From NCBI GenBank assembly GCA_016235875.1, contig JACRII010000010.1, forward strand, positions 1-32,234: a stretch of DNA of 32,234 bases, given 5' to 3'. How positions within the stretch are numbered: the stretch's first letter is position 1; every line of letters starts with the position of its first letter. The notes beneath the pieces are model-generated. The model was not told the DNA's origin. It ran no database searches and saw only the letters and a program-made list of their open reading frames with translations. This DNA is from Planctomycetota bacterium. Its GTDB lineage: Bacteria > Planctomycetota > Brocadiia > Brocadiales > Brocadiaceae. This document shows, piece by piece, positions 22,802 through 31,359 of the stretch. The translations under genes were made by a program, and so were the position numbers.

Positions 22802-23426
22802 GAAAGAACTACAACTCTTACACATTGAACATTGGCATAATTTCCTCCTCGCCTTTATCCCCCTTTTTATAGCAATTGACGTAGTAGGAATTTTGCCCAT
22901 TTTTATGTCATTGGTGGATGGGATAGAAAAACCGCAGAAAACGAAAATTATAAATCAGTCTGTCATCACGGCGCTCTCCGTTAGTATTGGCTTCCTTGCC
23001 TTGGGAAAGTTTGTTTTTTCTGTGCTGGGGATTGAGATATATGATTTTAAAATGGCTGGGGGGCTTTTGCTGCTGGTATTTGCCATTAACGATTTGCTGT
23101 TCTCAGAGAAAGGAAAGAGGGCGATAACACCAACTATGGGAGTCGTTCCTTTGGGCATTCCACTTGTTGTAGGTCCTGCTGTTTTGACCTCAATCATTGT
23201 AACGGTGGATACCTATGGCTACATACCTACGGTAACTTCACTGGTGGTAAATCTCATAATCGTATGGATTGTGTTTCTGAAGTCTAATTTCATATATCGG
23301 TTGATGGGTGAAGGCGGTTCCAAGGCATTTGCCAAGGTTGCGTCACTCTTGCTGGCAGCCATAGCAGTAATGATGGTCAGGCGGGGATTTATGGATATGA
23401 TGATATACATGAAAAAATCTTCTTAA
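22800..23426 (+). CDS. MarC-family inner-membrane protein
   Basis: 208 aa with about six membrane segments. FIPLFIAIDVVGILPIFMSLV, the GGLLLLVFAINDLLF segment and the GVVPLGIPLVVGPAVLTSII block with its Pro/Gly pattern are the MarC/NAAT hallmarks. Substrate and role are uncertain for the family. It starts 9 bp after the regulator's stop with no Shine-Dalgarno, so translation may be coupled. It could belong to the same unit as the PAS kinase/regulator pair. Confidence 0.9.
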   Translation: MKELQLLHIEHWHNFLLAFIPLFIAIDVVGILPIFMSLVDGIEKPQKTKIINQSVITALSVSIGFLALGKFVFSVLGIEIYDFKMAGGLLLLVFAINDLLFSEKGKRAITPTMGVVPLGIPLVVGPAVLTSIIVTVDTYGYIPTVTSLVVNLIIVWIVFLKSNFIYRLMGEGGSKAFAKVASLLLAAIAVMMVRRGFMDMMIYMKKSS

Positions 23427-23460
23427 ACAAAGAATACCAACATTTGATACCTTTAAGCGT

Positions 23461-24492
23461 ATGACGATAAAAAAGGGACTGGAAATCTTTTGTGGAGTTA
23501 CAGTCCTTGCTATTTGCCTTTTAATCATATTCACAACGAATATTAAGACACTCCATGCACTCAGATCAATTGATGCCCGATTCCTCCTCTTTTCGCTGAT
23601 ATTGATTTGCCTATCCTGGTGTTTTGACGTCTTGCGTCTAAAAGTGTTGACGAAGGCCGTTGGTGTATGTCTCCCTTTTATGTACGGTACAAAAGCAATA
23701 TTATCGTATACATTTCTTTCAAACATTACACCTTCTTCAGCGGGTGGTGAACCGGTCCTATTTTACATGTTGAACCAGAAAGGTATAACTTTCGGGAAAG
23801 CAAGCGCAATTGTGTTCTTGCGGACAATGATTACCATGATGTTTTTTGCTATTGGCGGGCCGATCATCATTTATTTCCATCGTGAATTATTATCGAGTGT
23901 CGGTTTAAAGATGGTGTTCGATTATGTGGCTATCTTTTTGGCAGTGACGGTAATGTTCTTTGCTTATCTTTATTTTGCCCCACACTCAGCAAGAAGAGGT
24001 CTGGATTTGCTATTTAATTATTTCGGGAAATTTGCTTTTTTTAAGGGAAAATCTTCCAGATTAAAACACAGCCTGTTGCATGTAGTTGATGAGTTTAAAT
24101 CCAGCCTCAAGGAGTTCCTTCAGGGTGAGAGATGGCGTTTGATTTTAGTCGTATTTTATACTGCCTTGATGATTGCCTCACAATTTTTAGTGGCACCCAT
24201 GATATTGAAAGGTTTAGGTTGTGATGTGAAAATACTGAGTACATTTACGGTTCAAGGGGTCTTAAATTTTATGCTTTACTATGTACCGACACCGGGAGGC
24301 AGTGGCATATCGGAAGGCGTAGGATATGCCCTTTTTGCTCCATTAGTTCCTTCCCATGTTCTGGGTATATTTCTTGTTATATGGAAGTTTTTGACTAATT
24401 ATGTATGGACAATTATCGGTGGTTTAATCATTGCAAAATCCATCGGAATGGAAAATCTAAAGGATATTACAAAAACTCGGTATGAAGACTGA
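23461..24492 (+). CDS. LPG-synthase-transmembrane-domain (UPF0104/AglD-like) protein
   Basis: 343 aa integral membrane protein with about eight hydrophobic segments. Family signatures: ITPSSAGGEPVLFYMLNQKG and the C-terminal YYVPTPGGSGISEGVGYALFAPLVP. The domain is the flippase-like N-terminal part of lysylphosphatidylglycerol synthase MprF; the aminoacyl-transferase half is absent. Such stand-alone forms are thought to move lipids or glycolipids across the membrane. It follows marC by 34 bp, probably in the same operon. Substrate unknown. Confidence 0.88.
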   Translation: MTIKKGLEIFCGVTVLAICLLIIFTTNIKTLHALRSIDARFLLFSLILICLSWCFDVLRLKVLTKAVGVCLPFMYGTKAILSYTFLSNITPSSAGGEPVLFYMLNQKGITFGKASAIVFLRTMITMMFFAIGGPIIIYFHRELLSSVGLKMVFDYVAIFLAVTVMFFAYLYFAPHSARRGLDLLFNYFGKFAFFKGKSSRLKHSLLHVVDEFKSSLKEFLQGERWRLILVVFYTALMIASQFLVAPMILKGLGCDVKILSTFTVQGVLNFMLYYVPTPGGSGISEGVGYALFAPLVPSHVLGIFLVIWKFLTNYVWTIIGGLIIAKSIGMENLKDITKTRYED

Positions 24493-24539
24493 TAAGCCAT
24501 TTCATATTTTTAAGGTACTTATTCAAAATAAAAAGTAGT

Positions 24540-24569
24540 TTGACAATGGTGGATTAAATATATTACAAT
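24540..24569 (+). promoter_or_regulatory. Sigma70-type promoter of the PPIase gene
   Basis: TTGACA (24540-24545), 18-bp spacer, TACAAT (24564-24569), about 50 bp before the ATG at 24619. The spacing equals that of the promoter at 4540. Confidence 0.75.
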
Positions 24570-24618
24570 TTCACGATTACATTAATTTAATTAACTTTAT
24601 TAATACTAGGAGAAACCA

Positions 24619-25668
24619 ATGATCGGAAAGGTTGTTAAGCCGATAGGGATTGTATTAGCTGGAATATTGTGCATTTATCTGGATGGATTTGCCGCTGAAA
24701 AAGACGCAAAGAAGTCTTCTGAACCGGCAAAAAAAGCCGCTAAAGCGGCATCAAAGAAAGAGGATACATCTGTACCGAAGAAAGAAGAAGCTGCACCGGC
24801 TAAACAGGAGGACGATTCAAAGAAGGTTGTGGCAACTGTGAATGGCGAGAATATTAGCCAGCAGGATGTGAATCAAATGCTTAATAGGTTTGGCAAACAG
24901 GTACCCGAGGAGCAAATTCCAGTTGTTACAAAGCAAATAGTCGACGGCTTGATTACACAAAAACTCATTATGCAATTTATTAGAGATAGCAAAATCGAAG
25001 TAAGTCAGGCTGAAATAGAGAAGGAATTGAATAAGGTTCGGGAAGACATAAAATCAAATCCAGGTTTGGAAGGCCAAACATTGGAACAGGTATTAGAGTC
25101 CCACGGAAGCAGCATCGATAATTTGAAAAATGACATCGTTATTTCTCTCTCCCTGGAAAAGCACCTAGGAAAGGATATTGATGACAAAAAAATAAAGGCA
25201 TATTTTGACGAGAATAAAGATGCTTATGATGGTACAGAGAGAAGGGCCAGTCATATTCTGGTTGATACCCGTCAAATGAAGACCGATGCTGAACTTGCAC
25301 AGGCATTGGAAAAGATCAAAAAGATAAAAACAGAAGTTGATTCCGGAAAGGATTTTGCTGAAGTTGCAAAGCAGTATTCTGATTGTCCTTCGAAAGACAA
25401 GGGGGGAGACCTAAGCTTTTTTAAGAGAAAGGGACAGATGGTTGAGCCTTTTGCTGCAGCCGCATTTGCGCTAAAGGTAGGTCAGGTGAGTGATCCTGTA
25501 AAGACACCGTTCGGGTACCATATTATCAAAGTTACGGAAATAAAAAAGGGTAACGATGTTAAATTTGATGACGTGAAACAAGCTATTAAGCAGAACCTGA
25601 TGGAAGAAAAAGCTCAAGTATTAATAAAACAACTCCTGGAGAAGGCCAAGATAGAATATAAAACCTAA
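24619..25668 (+). CDS. Parvulin-type peptidyl-prolyl isomerase (SurA/PpiD/PrsA-like)
   Basis: 349 aa exported folding factor. Signal peptide 1-26 (IGIVLAGILCIYLDGFAA). A Lys/Ala/Glu-rich linker spans 27-68. A SurA-N-like chaperone domain spans 69-190 (VVATVNGENISQQDVNQML..). The PpiC rotamase domain spans about 205-315 with RASHILVDT, FAEVAKQYSDCPSKDKGGDLS, FAAAAFALKVGQVS and FGYHIIKV. It catalyses cis-trans isomerisation of Xaa-Pro bonds in envelope proteins. AGGAG lies about 7 bp before the ATG. Single-gene unit with its own promoter and terminator. Confidence 0.93.
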   Translation: MIGKVVKPIGIVLAGILCIYLDGFAAEKDAKKSSEPAKKAAKAASKKEDTSVPKKEEAAPAKQEDDSKKVVATVNGENISQQDVNQMLNRFGKQVPEEQIPVVTKQIVDGLITQKLIMQFIRDSKIEVSQAEIEKELNKVREDIKSNPGLEGQTLEQVLESHGSSIDNLKNDIVISLSLEKHLGKDIDDKKIKAYFDENKDAYDGTERRASHILVDTRQMKTDAELAQALEKIKKIKTEVDSGKDFAEVAKQYSDCPSKDKGGDLSFFKRKGQMVEPFAAAAFALKVGQVSDPVKTPFGYHIIKVTEIKKGNDVKFDDVKQAIKQNLMEEKAQVLIKQLLEKAKIEYKT

Positions 25669-25718
25669 TCGTTATTGTATTTCACCACGATATCTTGATT
25701 GGTTGTTTTGTTCTAACG

Positions 25719-25761
25719 ATAAGCTCCCCATCCTAATTGCTGAATGGGGAGCTTATTTTTT
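25719..25761 (+). terminator. Intrinsic terminator of the PPIase gene
   Basis: ATAAGCTCCCCA (25719-25730) pairs with TGGGGAGCTTAT (25745-25756), a perfect 12-bp stem, followed by TTTTT to 25761. Confidence 0.92.
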
Positions 25762-25893
25762 GTACCTATTTTAATTTTCAGTGACATTTAAGTTGATTTT
25801 TCACTTTCAGTATATTATCTTAACTTCACGCTGTAGCAGTTTATTAAGGTCTTTTAATGTAAATAGATGGGAGAAAATTACAGAATAATAATT

Positions 25894-25922
25894 TTGACTA
25901 TAGAAATCGTATATGATATATT
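25894..25922 (+). promoter_or_regulatory. Sigma70-type promoter of the unknown-unknown-radical SAM region
   Basis: TTGACT (25894-25899), 17 bp, TATATT (25917-25922), about 75 bp before the ATG at 26001. The gap 25762-25893 shows nothing else. Confidence 0.7.
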
Positions 25923-26000
25923 TCCTGCAATTTAGTCAGACAATTTTAAATAATCTATTTAATTGTATATGGGGTTATTGAAAAAGGAGGTATGAAATCG

Positions 26001-26360
26001 ATGGAATTGAAAAAGAAAGTTACAAATAAGCTTGTATTGAGTTCCTTTTTCAAGACGATTATTATTGATGGGAAGCTGGAACAGGTAATAACAAGGGTTA
26101 GAAGGACGCTTTTTTTTGATAACGAAGACAGTTTCCCATTTTCCAGATTAAAAAATGTGGAAGTTGTACGAGATGTACGAAATTCTATACCGAATAACTA
26201 TATCAGATACTCAGTGTTGTTGCACTTAGCTGATGGGAAAAGGATATTGGTGGATGAGGTGGGTGAATCCTCAAGCCGAGGTGGGTTTAAGGAAATGAAA
26301 AATCTCGGGAAAAAAATCAGTATGATAACGGGTAGAGAACTTAAATTGTGTGATGTGTAA
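26001..26360 (+). CDS. Protein of unknown function
   Basis: 119 aa from the ATG at 26001. I prefer this to the ATG at 25992, because AAGGAGG sits only 1 bp before the latter but 10 bp before the former. Basic N-terminus (MELKKKVTNKL), no signal peptide, alternating beta-type pattern (SRLKNVEVVRDV..YSVLLHLADGKRILVDEVG). The last 20 residues end GRELKLCDV. The 'LADG-KRILVDE' and 'KKISMITGREL' blocks could suggest a small PH-like or unclassified beta domain, but I do not recognise it. Confidence 0.75.
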   Translation: MELKKKVTNKLVLSSFFKTIIIDGKLEQVITRVRRTLFFDNEDSFPFSRLKNVEVVRDVRNSIPNNYIRYSVLLHLADGKRILVDEVGESSSRGGFKEMKNLGKKISMITGRELKLCDV

Positions 26361-26413
26361 TAGCCTAAGCTATAATTTTATAGGATATAAGTACATTTCC
26401 GGAGGTAGTCTTT

Positions 26414-26980
26414 ATGAAGTGCATTCTATGGTGTTTCGGTATCGCTTGTGTTGCCATACTGGGAATACCTATGCTGTCAGAAGCGTTTGAGGTTCGGCTG
26501 ACACAGGAACAGATTAAAGAAGCAAATGAGTACGGCGCTAAATATAAAGGAAAAGACGTTTTTGAAAGCACTATTGTAAAATCGGCCTGCTTTGGTGAAT
26601 ATCCCAGGGGCGATGGTGGGTTGATTATGAGTAAATATATCAGAATCGCCGTTGTCTCTGCGATGATGGCTATAAAAGATAAAACCCTTACACCCGAAGA
26701 TATTAAAGATATAGACGAATCCACTACTTTCAATGTCGTGGTGAGTGTTCCTGATGAAAATGTTAAAACGCCGGAAGATGTCCAAATTATACTAAAACAG
26801 GGAACGAACAACATCCTGCCGCAAAAAACCGAGTTTGGCATGAAATACAAGGACAACAGGCAGGGTGTCGTCGGCGTCTTTAACTATGGAAGGGTAAATC
26901 CTGATGCAAACACAACGATTGTCGTTAAGACAGGAAAAGACCAGAAAATATATACTATCGATTTTTCTGATGTAAAATGA
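26414..26980 (+). CDS. Exported protein of unknown function, coupled to radical SAM gene
   Basis: 188 aa. Signal peptide 1-24 (CILWCFGIACVAILGIPMLSEA), no lipobox at the cleavage region. Mature part acidic and mostly beta (FNVVVSVPDENVKTPEDVQIIL, TTIVVKTGKDQKIYTIDF) after a helical N-terminal region (LTQEQIKEANEYGAKYKG). GGAGG lies 8 bp before the ATG. The stop overlaps the radical SAM start as ATGA, so the two are translationally coupled. It could be a substrate or partner; no Cys-rich core that would suggest a RiPP precursor. Confidence 0.8.
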   Translation: MKCILWCFGIACVAILGIPMLSEAFEVRLTQEQIKEANEYGAKYKGKDVFESTIVKSACFGEYPRGDGGLIMSKYIRIAVVSAMMAIKDKTLTPEDIKDIDESTTFNVVVSVPDENVKTPEDVQIILKQGTNNILPQKTEFGMKYKDNRQGVVGVFNYGRVNPDANTTIVVKTGKDQKIYTIDFSDVK

Positions 26981-27999
26981 TTAACACGTTAGAAAACAAA
27001 CAATTTGGTCCAAAACGGACGTTTAGAGATAAGCTATTTGATTATTCCTGTGACAAAATAGGAAAGGACAGGACGAAGTTTTTCTTTAAGCTGTACGATT
27101 TGACCAGATTCGATCTCTTTGGCAAACCTAAAGGTGCAATCGGAGCGATTGATATTACGAACCGTTGCAATTTACGCTGTAAGCATTGTTACTTTTATGC
27201 GCATGATTATGAAGAAAATCCTGAACTCAGCGATGGCGAATGGATAGAAAGACTCGAGAGTTTAAAAGAGACGGATTTCCCGTTTTATCAATGCTCCTGG
27301 ATCGGCGGCGAACCTCTGCTGAGAAAAGAATTGATAGAACGAGGCATGAAATATTTCAAGTCGAACCTGGTTGCTACCAACGGTACTATTGAACTTCCTC
27401 ATTGGCCTGATGTTAATTTCTATATCTCAGTGGACGGCAAGAAGGAGATGCACGATGCCATTCGGGGGAAGGACTGTCACGAAAAAATAAAAAAACATGC
27501 CAACAGGCCCGAACTAAAAATTCTTGTGTCTATGGTAATCAATAAGATGAATTACCAGGACATAGAATATTTTATTGAAGAATGGAAAGACGTCGGTGTC
27601 CGGGGGTGTTTATTCCAAATCTACACACCCATAAGAGGGTTGAAAAACGACGATCTTTGGCCTGGTTGGGAACTGCGCGATGAAATATTAGATACGCTGC
27701 TGAGACTAAAAGAGGAAAAATACGGTGATTTTATAGGCGTACCCAGTCACGTTCTGAAACTTATGAAGTCTGATAAGTGCAAGGAGGTTACGAGAAATTG
27801 TGTTTTTAAGGAGGTGTCTTTTTGCCTCGACCCGCAGGGTCAAATCAAAAAACCGTGCATGATGGGTCCGCAGGCCGATTGCCTGCGATGCGGGTGTGTG
27901 CTTCCTTTTCACATGTGGGCGCTGGAAGACAAGTGGCTGATGATGAGGGAGCTTCTCATGTCGTTAAGACGCAAGATGGGCAAACGAATCCTGAGATAA
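26977..27999 (+). CDS. Radical SAM protein with C-terminal Cys cluster
   Basis: 340 aa. 4Fe-4S/SAM site IDITNRCNLRCKHCYFYAHD with C64, C68 and C71 (CxxxCxxC). GGEPLLR is the SAM amino-group motif, and NFYISVDG and ILVSMVINKMN are barrel strands. The C-terminus has a cluster of cysteines (CKEVTRNC, SFCLDPQGQIKKPCMMG, CLRCGC) consistent with auxiliary Fe-S binding of SPASM/twitch type. It generates a 5'-deoxyadenosyl radical; the substrate is unknown. It starts inside the stop of an exported-protein gene, so the substrate may be related to that protein, but this is only inferred from the overlap. Confidence 0.9.
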   Translation: MINTLENKQFGPKRTFRDKLFDYSCDKIGKDRTKFFFKLYDLTRFDLFGKPKGAIGAIDITNRCNLRCKHCYFYAHDYEENPELSDGEWIERLESLKETDFPFYQCSWIGGEPLLRKELIERGMKYFKSNLVATNGTIELPHWPDVNFYISVDGKKEMHDAIRGKDCHEKIKKHANRPELKILVSMVINKMNYQDIEYFIEEWKDVGVRGCLFQIYTPIRGLKNDDLWPGWELRDEILDTLLRLKEEKYGDFIGVPSHVLKLMKSDKCKEVTRNCVFKEVSFCLDPQGQIKKPCMMGPQADCLRCGCVLPFHMWALEDKWLMMRELLMSLRRKMGKRILR

Positions 28000-28057
28000 G
28001 CCTTTTACAAGAAAAGGGAATTGATGGATCATATCTCCGGTTCTAGAAAAGTTGACC

Positions 28058-29245
28058 TTATAAAGGCTTTTTCGTTTGTTTAAATTCTGTGTCTTTCCTT
28101 TCAATAAACCATTTGATGAACCAGTCCGATTCTTTCATTATGATGCTGCCGATAATGGCGCTGAGTAACACATAAACACCGGTAAGAGATTTTAGAGGGT
28201 GGGGCACGCTTGGATTCATAGAAATAGCGCCTGCCAGGATAATTGAAAACTCTCCCCTGGGAATCAGACTCAAACCAAGTCTTAGTCCAGCCCTTTTGCT
28301 TAATGCATATTTTCCCCCAATGAAATACCCCCCATAAACCTTGCTAAAAGAAGAGATTATGAATATAAATATTCCAACGGGAATCATGCCCCCGATATGT
28401 TTGTAATCAATTGACATTCCAAATGCTACGAAGAAAATTGCTGTGGAGAATTGTTGAAAGGGCTTTATTGCCTCTGAGATTCGGTGTCTTTGCTTTGTTT
28501 CCGATAACAAGAGACCGGCAAGAAACGCCCCGATCGCTTCAGAAAGTCCTACATAGGACGCAGCGCCTGCCGAGATCACAATAATCGAGAGGATCAAAAT
28601 TACAAATAATTCCGTATGTTCGATATCAATGATTTTATTTATAAATTTATTTGAAGTTTTGGCAAGTACGATAAAGAACGCAAAAAAAGCCGATGTCTTC
28701 AGTATGACTATAAAAGCACCCTTTGCGTCTATTTGGCCGTAATTAACGATACCAACGATGAATGCAAGGAATGTTGCAATAAACATATCCTCAAAAATCA
28801 GGACATTAAGGACATATTCAGTTTCCGGGTTTGCTGAGCGTTTCAAATCAATAATAGATTTGGCTACAATTACAGAACTGGTTACATAAATAATACCTGC
28901 AAGCAAAAGTGATTGTATGAGGTCGTATCCTAATAACCAGCCTATAAGCAGGCCGAGCGGAAAGTTAAATATCAGGTCATAAATTCCGCTGAAAAATATC
29001 TTCCGCTGGTTATTGACTAAACTTCCGACCGAAAACTCAAGACCAAACATAAACAACATGAAAATAATGCCGAGCATAGCGATGAATTCTGTAATAATGG
29101 TAACGGGGAAAAAATTCTGGAGAATCATGCCTACCACTATAAACACGGCAGTCAGGGATTGATTAACCTTGGTAGCCAGCAAGCCTGCAATAAATAAGGC
29201 AAGTAAAGAAACACCTAATGATAATACGCTTTCATTGACGATCAT
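28058..29245 (-). CDS. khtU: Potassium/proton antiporter KhtU (CPA2)
   Basis: 395 aa with about 12 membrane segments, CPA2 family. Motifs GLEFSVGSL, LLAGIIYVTSSVIVAKS and the LSEAIGAFLAGLLLSET helix carry the exchange-associated residues. The C-terminus ends after the membrane part with no RCK domain; that function is provided by the partner KhtT gene upstream, whose 3' end overlaps the start by 14 bp. Probably exports K+ in exchange for H+, protecting against alkaline pH or toxic methylglyoxal as known in Bacillus. Confidence 0.88.
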   Translation of the reverse strand: MIVNESVLSLGVSLLALFIAGLLATKVNQSLTAVFIVVGMILQNFFPVTIITEFIAMLGIIFMLFMFGLEFSVGSLVNNQRKIFFSGIYDLIFNFPLGLLIGWLLGYDLIQSLLLAGIIYVTSSVIVAKSIIDLKRSANPETEYVLNVLIFEDMFIATFLAFIVGIVNYGQIDAKGAFIVILKTSAFFAFFIVLAKTSNKFINKIIDIEHTELFVILILSIIVISAGAASYVGLSEAIGAFLAGLLLSETKQRHRISEAIKPFQQFSTAIFFVAFGMSIDYKHIGGMIPVGIFIFIISSFSKVYGGYFIGGKYALSKRAGLRLGLSLIPRGEFSIILAGAISMNPSVPHPLKSLTGVYVLLSAIIGSIIMKESDWFIKWFIERKDTEFKQTKKPL

Positions 29246-29741
29246 TTTCTATACGTTGCTTAATTTCGAAGGTGGATATAAATTTATTAATCTGTTCGTT
29301 GTTTCCTATAATGATAATGGTGTCGTGGGGTTTGATAATTTCACCGGAGCGCGGGTTGGGGATTACCGTTTCTCCGCGAATAATCGTGGTAATAGAAGCG
29401 CCGGTCATTTTTCGAATTTCCAATTCTTCAATCTTTTTGTTGGCCAGTGTTGAATCGTCTGTAATCTTAATCCATTCCATAGTTACATTTTTCATCATCA
29501 ATTTTTGCTCGTCTCCGAGTACCGGCTGAAAATATGTGCCGGATAGTATAGCGCCAATTTGACGCGCTTCTTCATCGGTGAGTGTGGTTACAGAACTCGG
29601 CTCATCGCTGCCTTTCATGAATTTAAAGACCTCCCGTTCTCCTGAAAAATGAATTACCACGACCAATTTGTCACCCGAGTCCAACTCCAAGGTAAATTTT
29701 TTCCCTATACCCGGCAGGTCGCATTCTTTAATCTCTGACAT
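29232..29741 (-). CDS. khtT: Antiporter regulatory subunit KhtT
   Basis: 169 aa, cytoplasmic. N-terminal DLPGIGKKFTLEL and DEEARQIGAILSGTYFQP are the KhtT N-domain hallmarks. The TrkA-C (RCK_C) domain spans about 85-160 (EWIKITDDSTLANKKIEEL..GASITTIIRG..VIPNPRSGEIIKPHDTIIIIG). KhtT gates the KhtU antiporter in response to c-di-AMP or nucleotides and ions in Bacillus. GAAAGGGG lies 7 bp before the ATG. First gene of the two-gene unit with its own promoter at 29817-29845. No khtS-like gene is seen. Confidence 0.92.
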   Translation of the reverse strand: MSEIKECDLPGIGKKFTLELDSGDKLVVVIHFSGEREVFKFMKGSDEPSSVTTLTDEEARQIGAILSGTYFQPVLGDEQKLMMKNVTMEWIKITDDSTLANKKIEELEIRKMTGASITTIIRGETVIPNPRSGEIIKPHDTIIIIGNNEQINKFISTFEIKQRIENDRQ

Positions 29742-29816
29742 AACAAACCCCTTTCTTTAAATACACGTAGTTCTTAAACATGAAAAAATCTGCAAACGTT
29801 CCATAATAACGAAGCG

Positions 29817-29845
29817 ATATTACGTATTAAATGATTATTTGTCAA
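29817..29845 (-). promoter_or_regulatory. Sigma70-type promoter of khtTU
   Basis: Minus strand TTGACA (29845-29840), 17 bp, TAATAT (29822-29817), about 75 bp before the khtT ATG. Confidence 0.8.
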
Positions 29846-29965
29846 CTTATTTTAGGAATCAAATATGACAAACTTACTCCAATATTCTTGACTTTAACGC
29901 TTGATTAATATAATCTTTTCTCATATTCTAGTAAATGTATCCTGGTTTTTTAAGAAGGGTTCAGT

Positions 29966-30493
29966 GTGAGAAATGGTCTTATAATAGTGAATACCGGTAA
30001 CGGAAAGGGCAAGACCACGGCTGCTCTAGGGCTTGGACTTCGGGCGGTCGGGCATGGTATGAAAGTGCTTATGCTCCAGTTTATCAAGGGTACGTGGCTT
30101 ACAGGCGAACTATGCGCTGTAAAACGGTTAGAACCCAACTTCAAGATCGTTCAGTTAGGGCAGGGATTTGTCAAAACACAGAAAAGTGAGCAGTCTGAGG
30201 AGACTATTGAAAATGCACGAATATCCTGGGATTATGTGAAACAGGAGATTTTTTCTGATTTATACGATACGATTATCCTGGATGAGATAAATAATATGAT
30301 TGATTATGGTCTCTTAAACGTTGAGGACGTGATTTCGGTATTAAAGGAAAGACCGAAAAGATTACATATAATTCTTACAGGGCGTAATGCGAATGACAGG
30401 ATTATTGAATTGGCTGATATGGTAACTGAAATGCATGAAATTAAACATCATTACAAAAAAGGCGTCAAGGCCCAAAAAGGCATTGAATTTTAA
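29966..30493 (+). CDS. cobO: Corrinoid adenosyltransferase CobO/BtuR
   Basis: Transfers the 5'-deoxyadenosyl group of ATP to cob(I)yrinic acid a,c-diamide or cob(I)alamin to form the Co-C bond. 175 aa, slightly short at the N-terminus compared with BtuR (about 196). P-loop GNGKGKTT (11-18), the LGLGLRAVGHGMKVLMLQFIKGTW helix-strand block, YDTIILDEIN (Walker B-like) and HIILTGR are all typical. Start GTG at 29966 has AAGAAGGG 6 bp upstream; the overlapping GTG at 29964 runs into a stop. thyX follows 17 bp later. Links to the cobalt importer at the other end of the window through B12 supply. Confidence 0.92.
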   Translation: MRNGLIIVNTGNGKGKTTAALGLGLRAVGHGMKVLMLQFIKGTWLTGELCAVKRLEPNFKIVQLGQGFVKTQKSEQSEETIENARISWDYVKQEIFSDLYDTIILDEINNMIDYGLLNVEDVISVLKERPKRLHIILTGRNANDRIIELADMVTEMHEIKHHYKKGVKAQKGIEF

Positions 30494-30510
30494 CATATGA
30501 TTATAAACTT

Positions 30511-31242
30511 ATGACTGAATCTAAATTACATGTAATACTATTACGATACACGCCAGACCCGGAAGAAATAGTAGCCCAGGCTGCAAGACTGTGCTATAGC
30601 CCGGCTTCTGTTGATGACCTTAAAAAACAGGTAAAGAATCGTGATCTTGCAAGTTTTATCGAAAAATTGACCGATATGCGACACCTCTCGCCTGTTGAAC
30701 ACGTTACCTTTACCTTTGGTATAGAAGGTATCTCCCGTGCCTGTTCTCATCAGATTGTAAGACACCGCCTGGCTTCATATTCACAACAGAGTCAACGATA
30801 TGTGGGGCAACAGAGTAAGAAGCGCGGCGGGTTTCATTTTATTGTTCCTCCCAGTATAGAGAAAATAGGGGGAAAACAGTGGTTTATTGAAAAGATGGAG
30901 ACTATTCAGAAATGGTATGATGAGCTGGTAGAGATGCTTGGAAATAAGGGAGAAAGTGCCTTTGAGGACGCCCGTTTTTTACTGCCTAACGCTGCAGAGA
31001 CGAAGATTATTATTACCATGAATGCCCGTGAATTGATGCACTTCTTTCGTGTGCGTTGCTGTAACCGGGCACAGTGGGAGATAAGGGCTATGGCGACAGA
31101 GATGCTTCGACTGGTCAAACAGGTTTCTCCGCATATTTTCAAAGACGCGGGGCCTGGTTGTGTGAACGACACGTGTCCGGAAGGAAAGATGACCTGTGGA
31201 AAGATGCTAGAGGTTAGGGAAAGATTTAAAAATCTCTCGTAA
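30511..31242 (+). CDS. thyX: Flavin-dependent thymidylate synthase ThyX
   Basis: Makes dTMP from dUMP with methylene-tetrahydrofolate, FAD and NADPH. 243 aa. The ThyX motif RHRxxSxxxxSxR is present as RHRLASYSQQSQRY (84-97), and the flavin/dUMP loop region is RCCNRAQWEIRAMATEML. The C-terminal extension GPGCVNDTCPEGKMTCGKM has three Cys and is longer than minimal ThyX. Many anaerobes use ThyX instead of ThyA; this organism's choice cannot be checked here. Weak Shine-Dalgarno, 17 bp after cobO, so it may be co-transcribed. Confidence 0.95.
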   Translation: MTESKLHVILLRYTPDPEEIVAQAARLCYSPASVDDLKKQVKNRDLASFIEKLTDMRHLSPVEHVTFTFGIEGISRACSHQIVRHRLASYSQQSQRYVGQQSKKRGGFHFIVPPSIEKIGGKQWFIEKMETIQKWYDELVEMLGNKGESAFEDARFLLPNAAETKIIITMNARELMHFFRVRCCNRAQWEIRAMATEMLRLVKQVSPHIFKDAGPGCVNDTCPEGKMTCGKMLEVRERFKNLS

Positions 31243-31281
31243 AATGTTACTGGAATATTTTTGTTAAGCGCCTGAAAACAA

Positions 31282-31316
31282 TCCTCCCTCTTTCCGGATA
31301 ATGGTCAGAGGGAGGA
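31282..31316. terminator. Possible hairpin after thyX
   Basis: TCCTCCCTCT (31282-31291) pairs with AGAGGGAGGA (31307-31316), a perfect 10-bp stem with a 15-nt loop. No U-tract follows in either direction, so termination would need other factors. It separates convergent thyX and the repeat protein. Confidence 0.5.
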
Positions 31317-31359
31317 CTACCTTAAATCTCATACTGCAAAATTATGAACTTGTAAAGAT

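Noticed and set aside
27822-28046. Open frame overlapping the end of the radical SAM gene
   Set aside because: Different frame within a gene whose own frame is intact with a conserved Cys cluster; a shadow.
29888-29929. Plus-strand promoter for cobO (TTGACT/TATAAT, or TTGATT/TATTCT)
   Set aside because: The first pair has only a 15-bp spacer and the second poor hexamers, so I could not choose between them.
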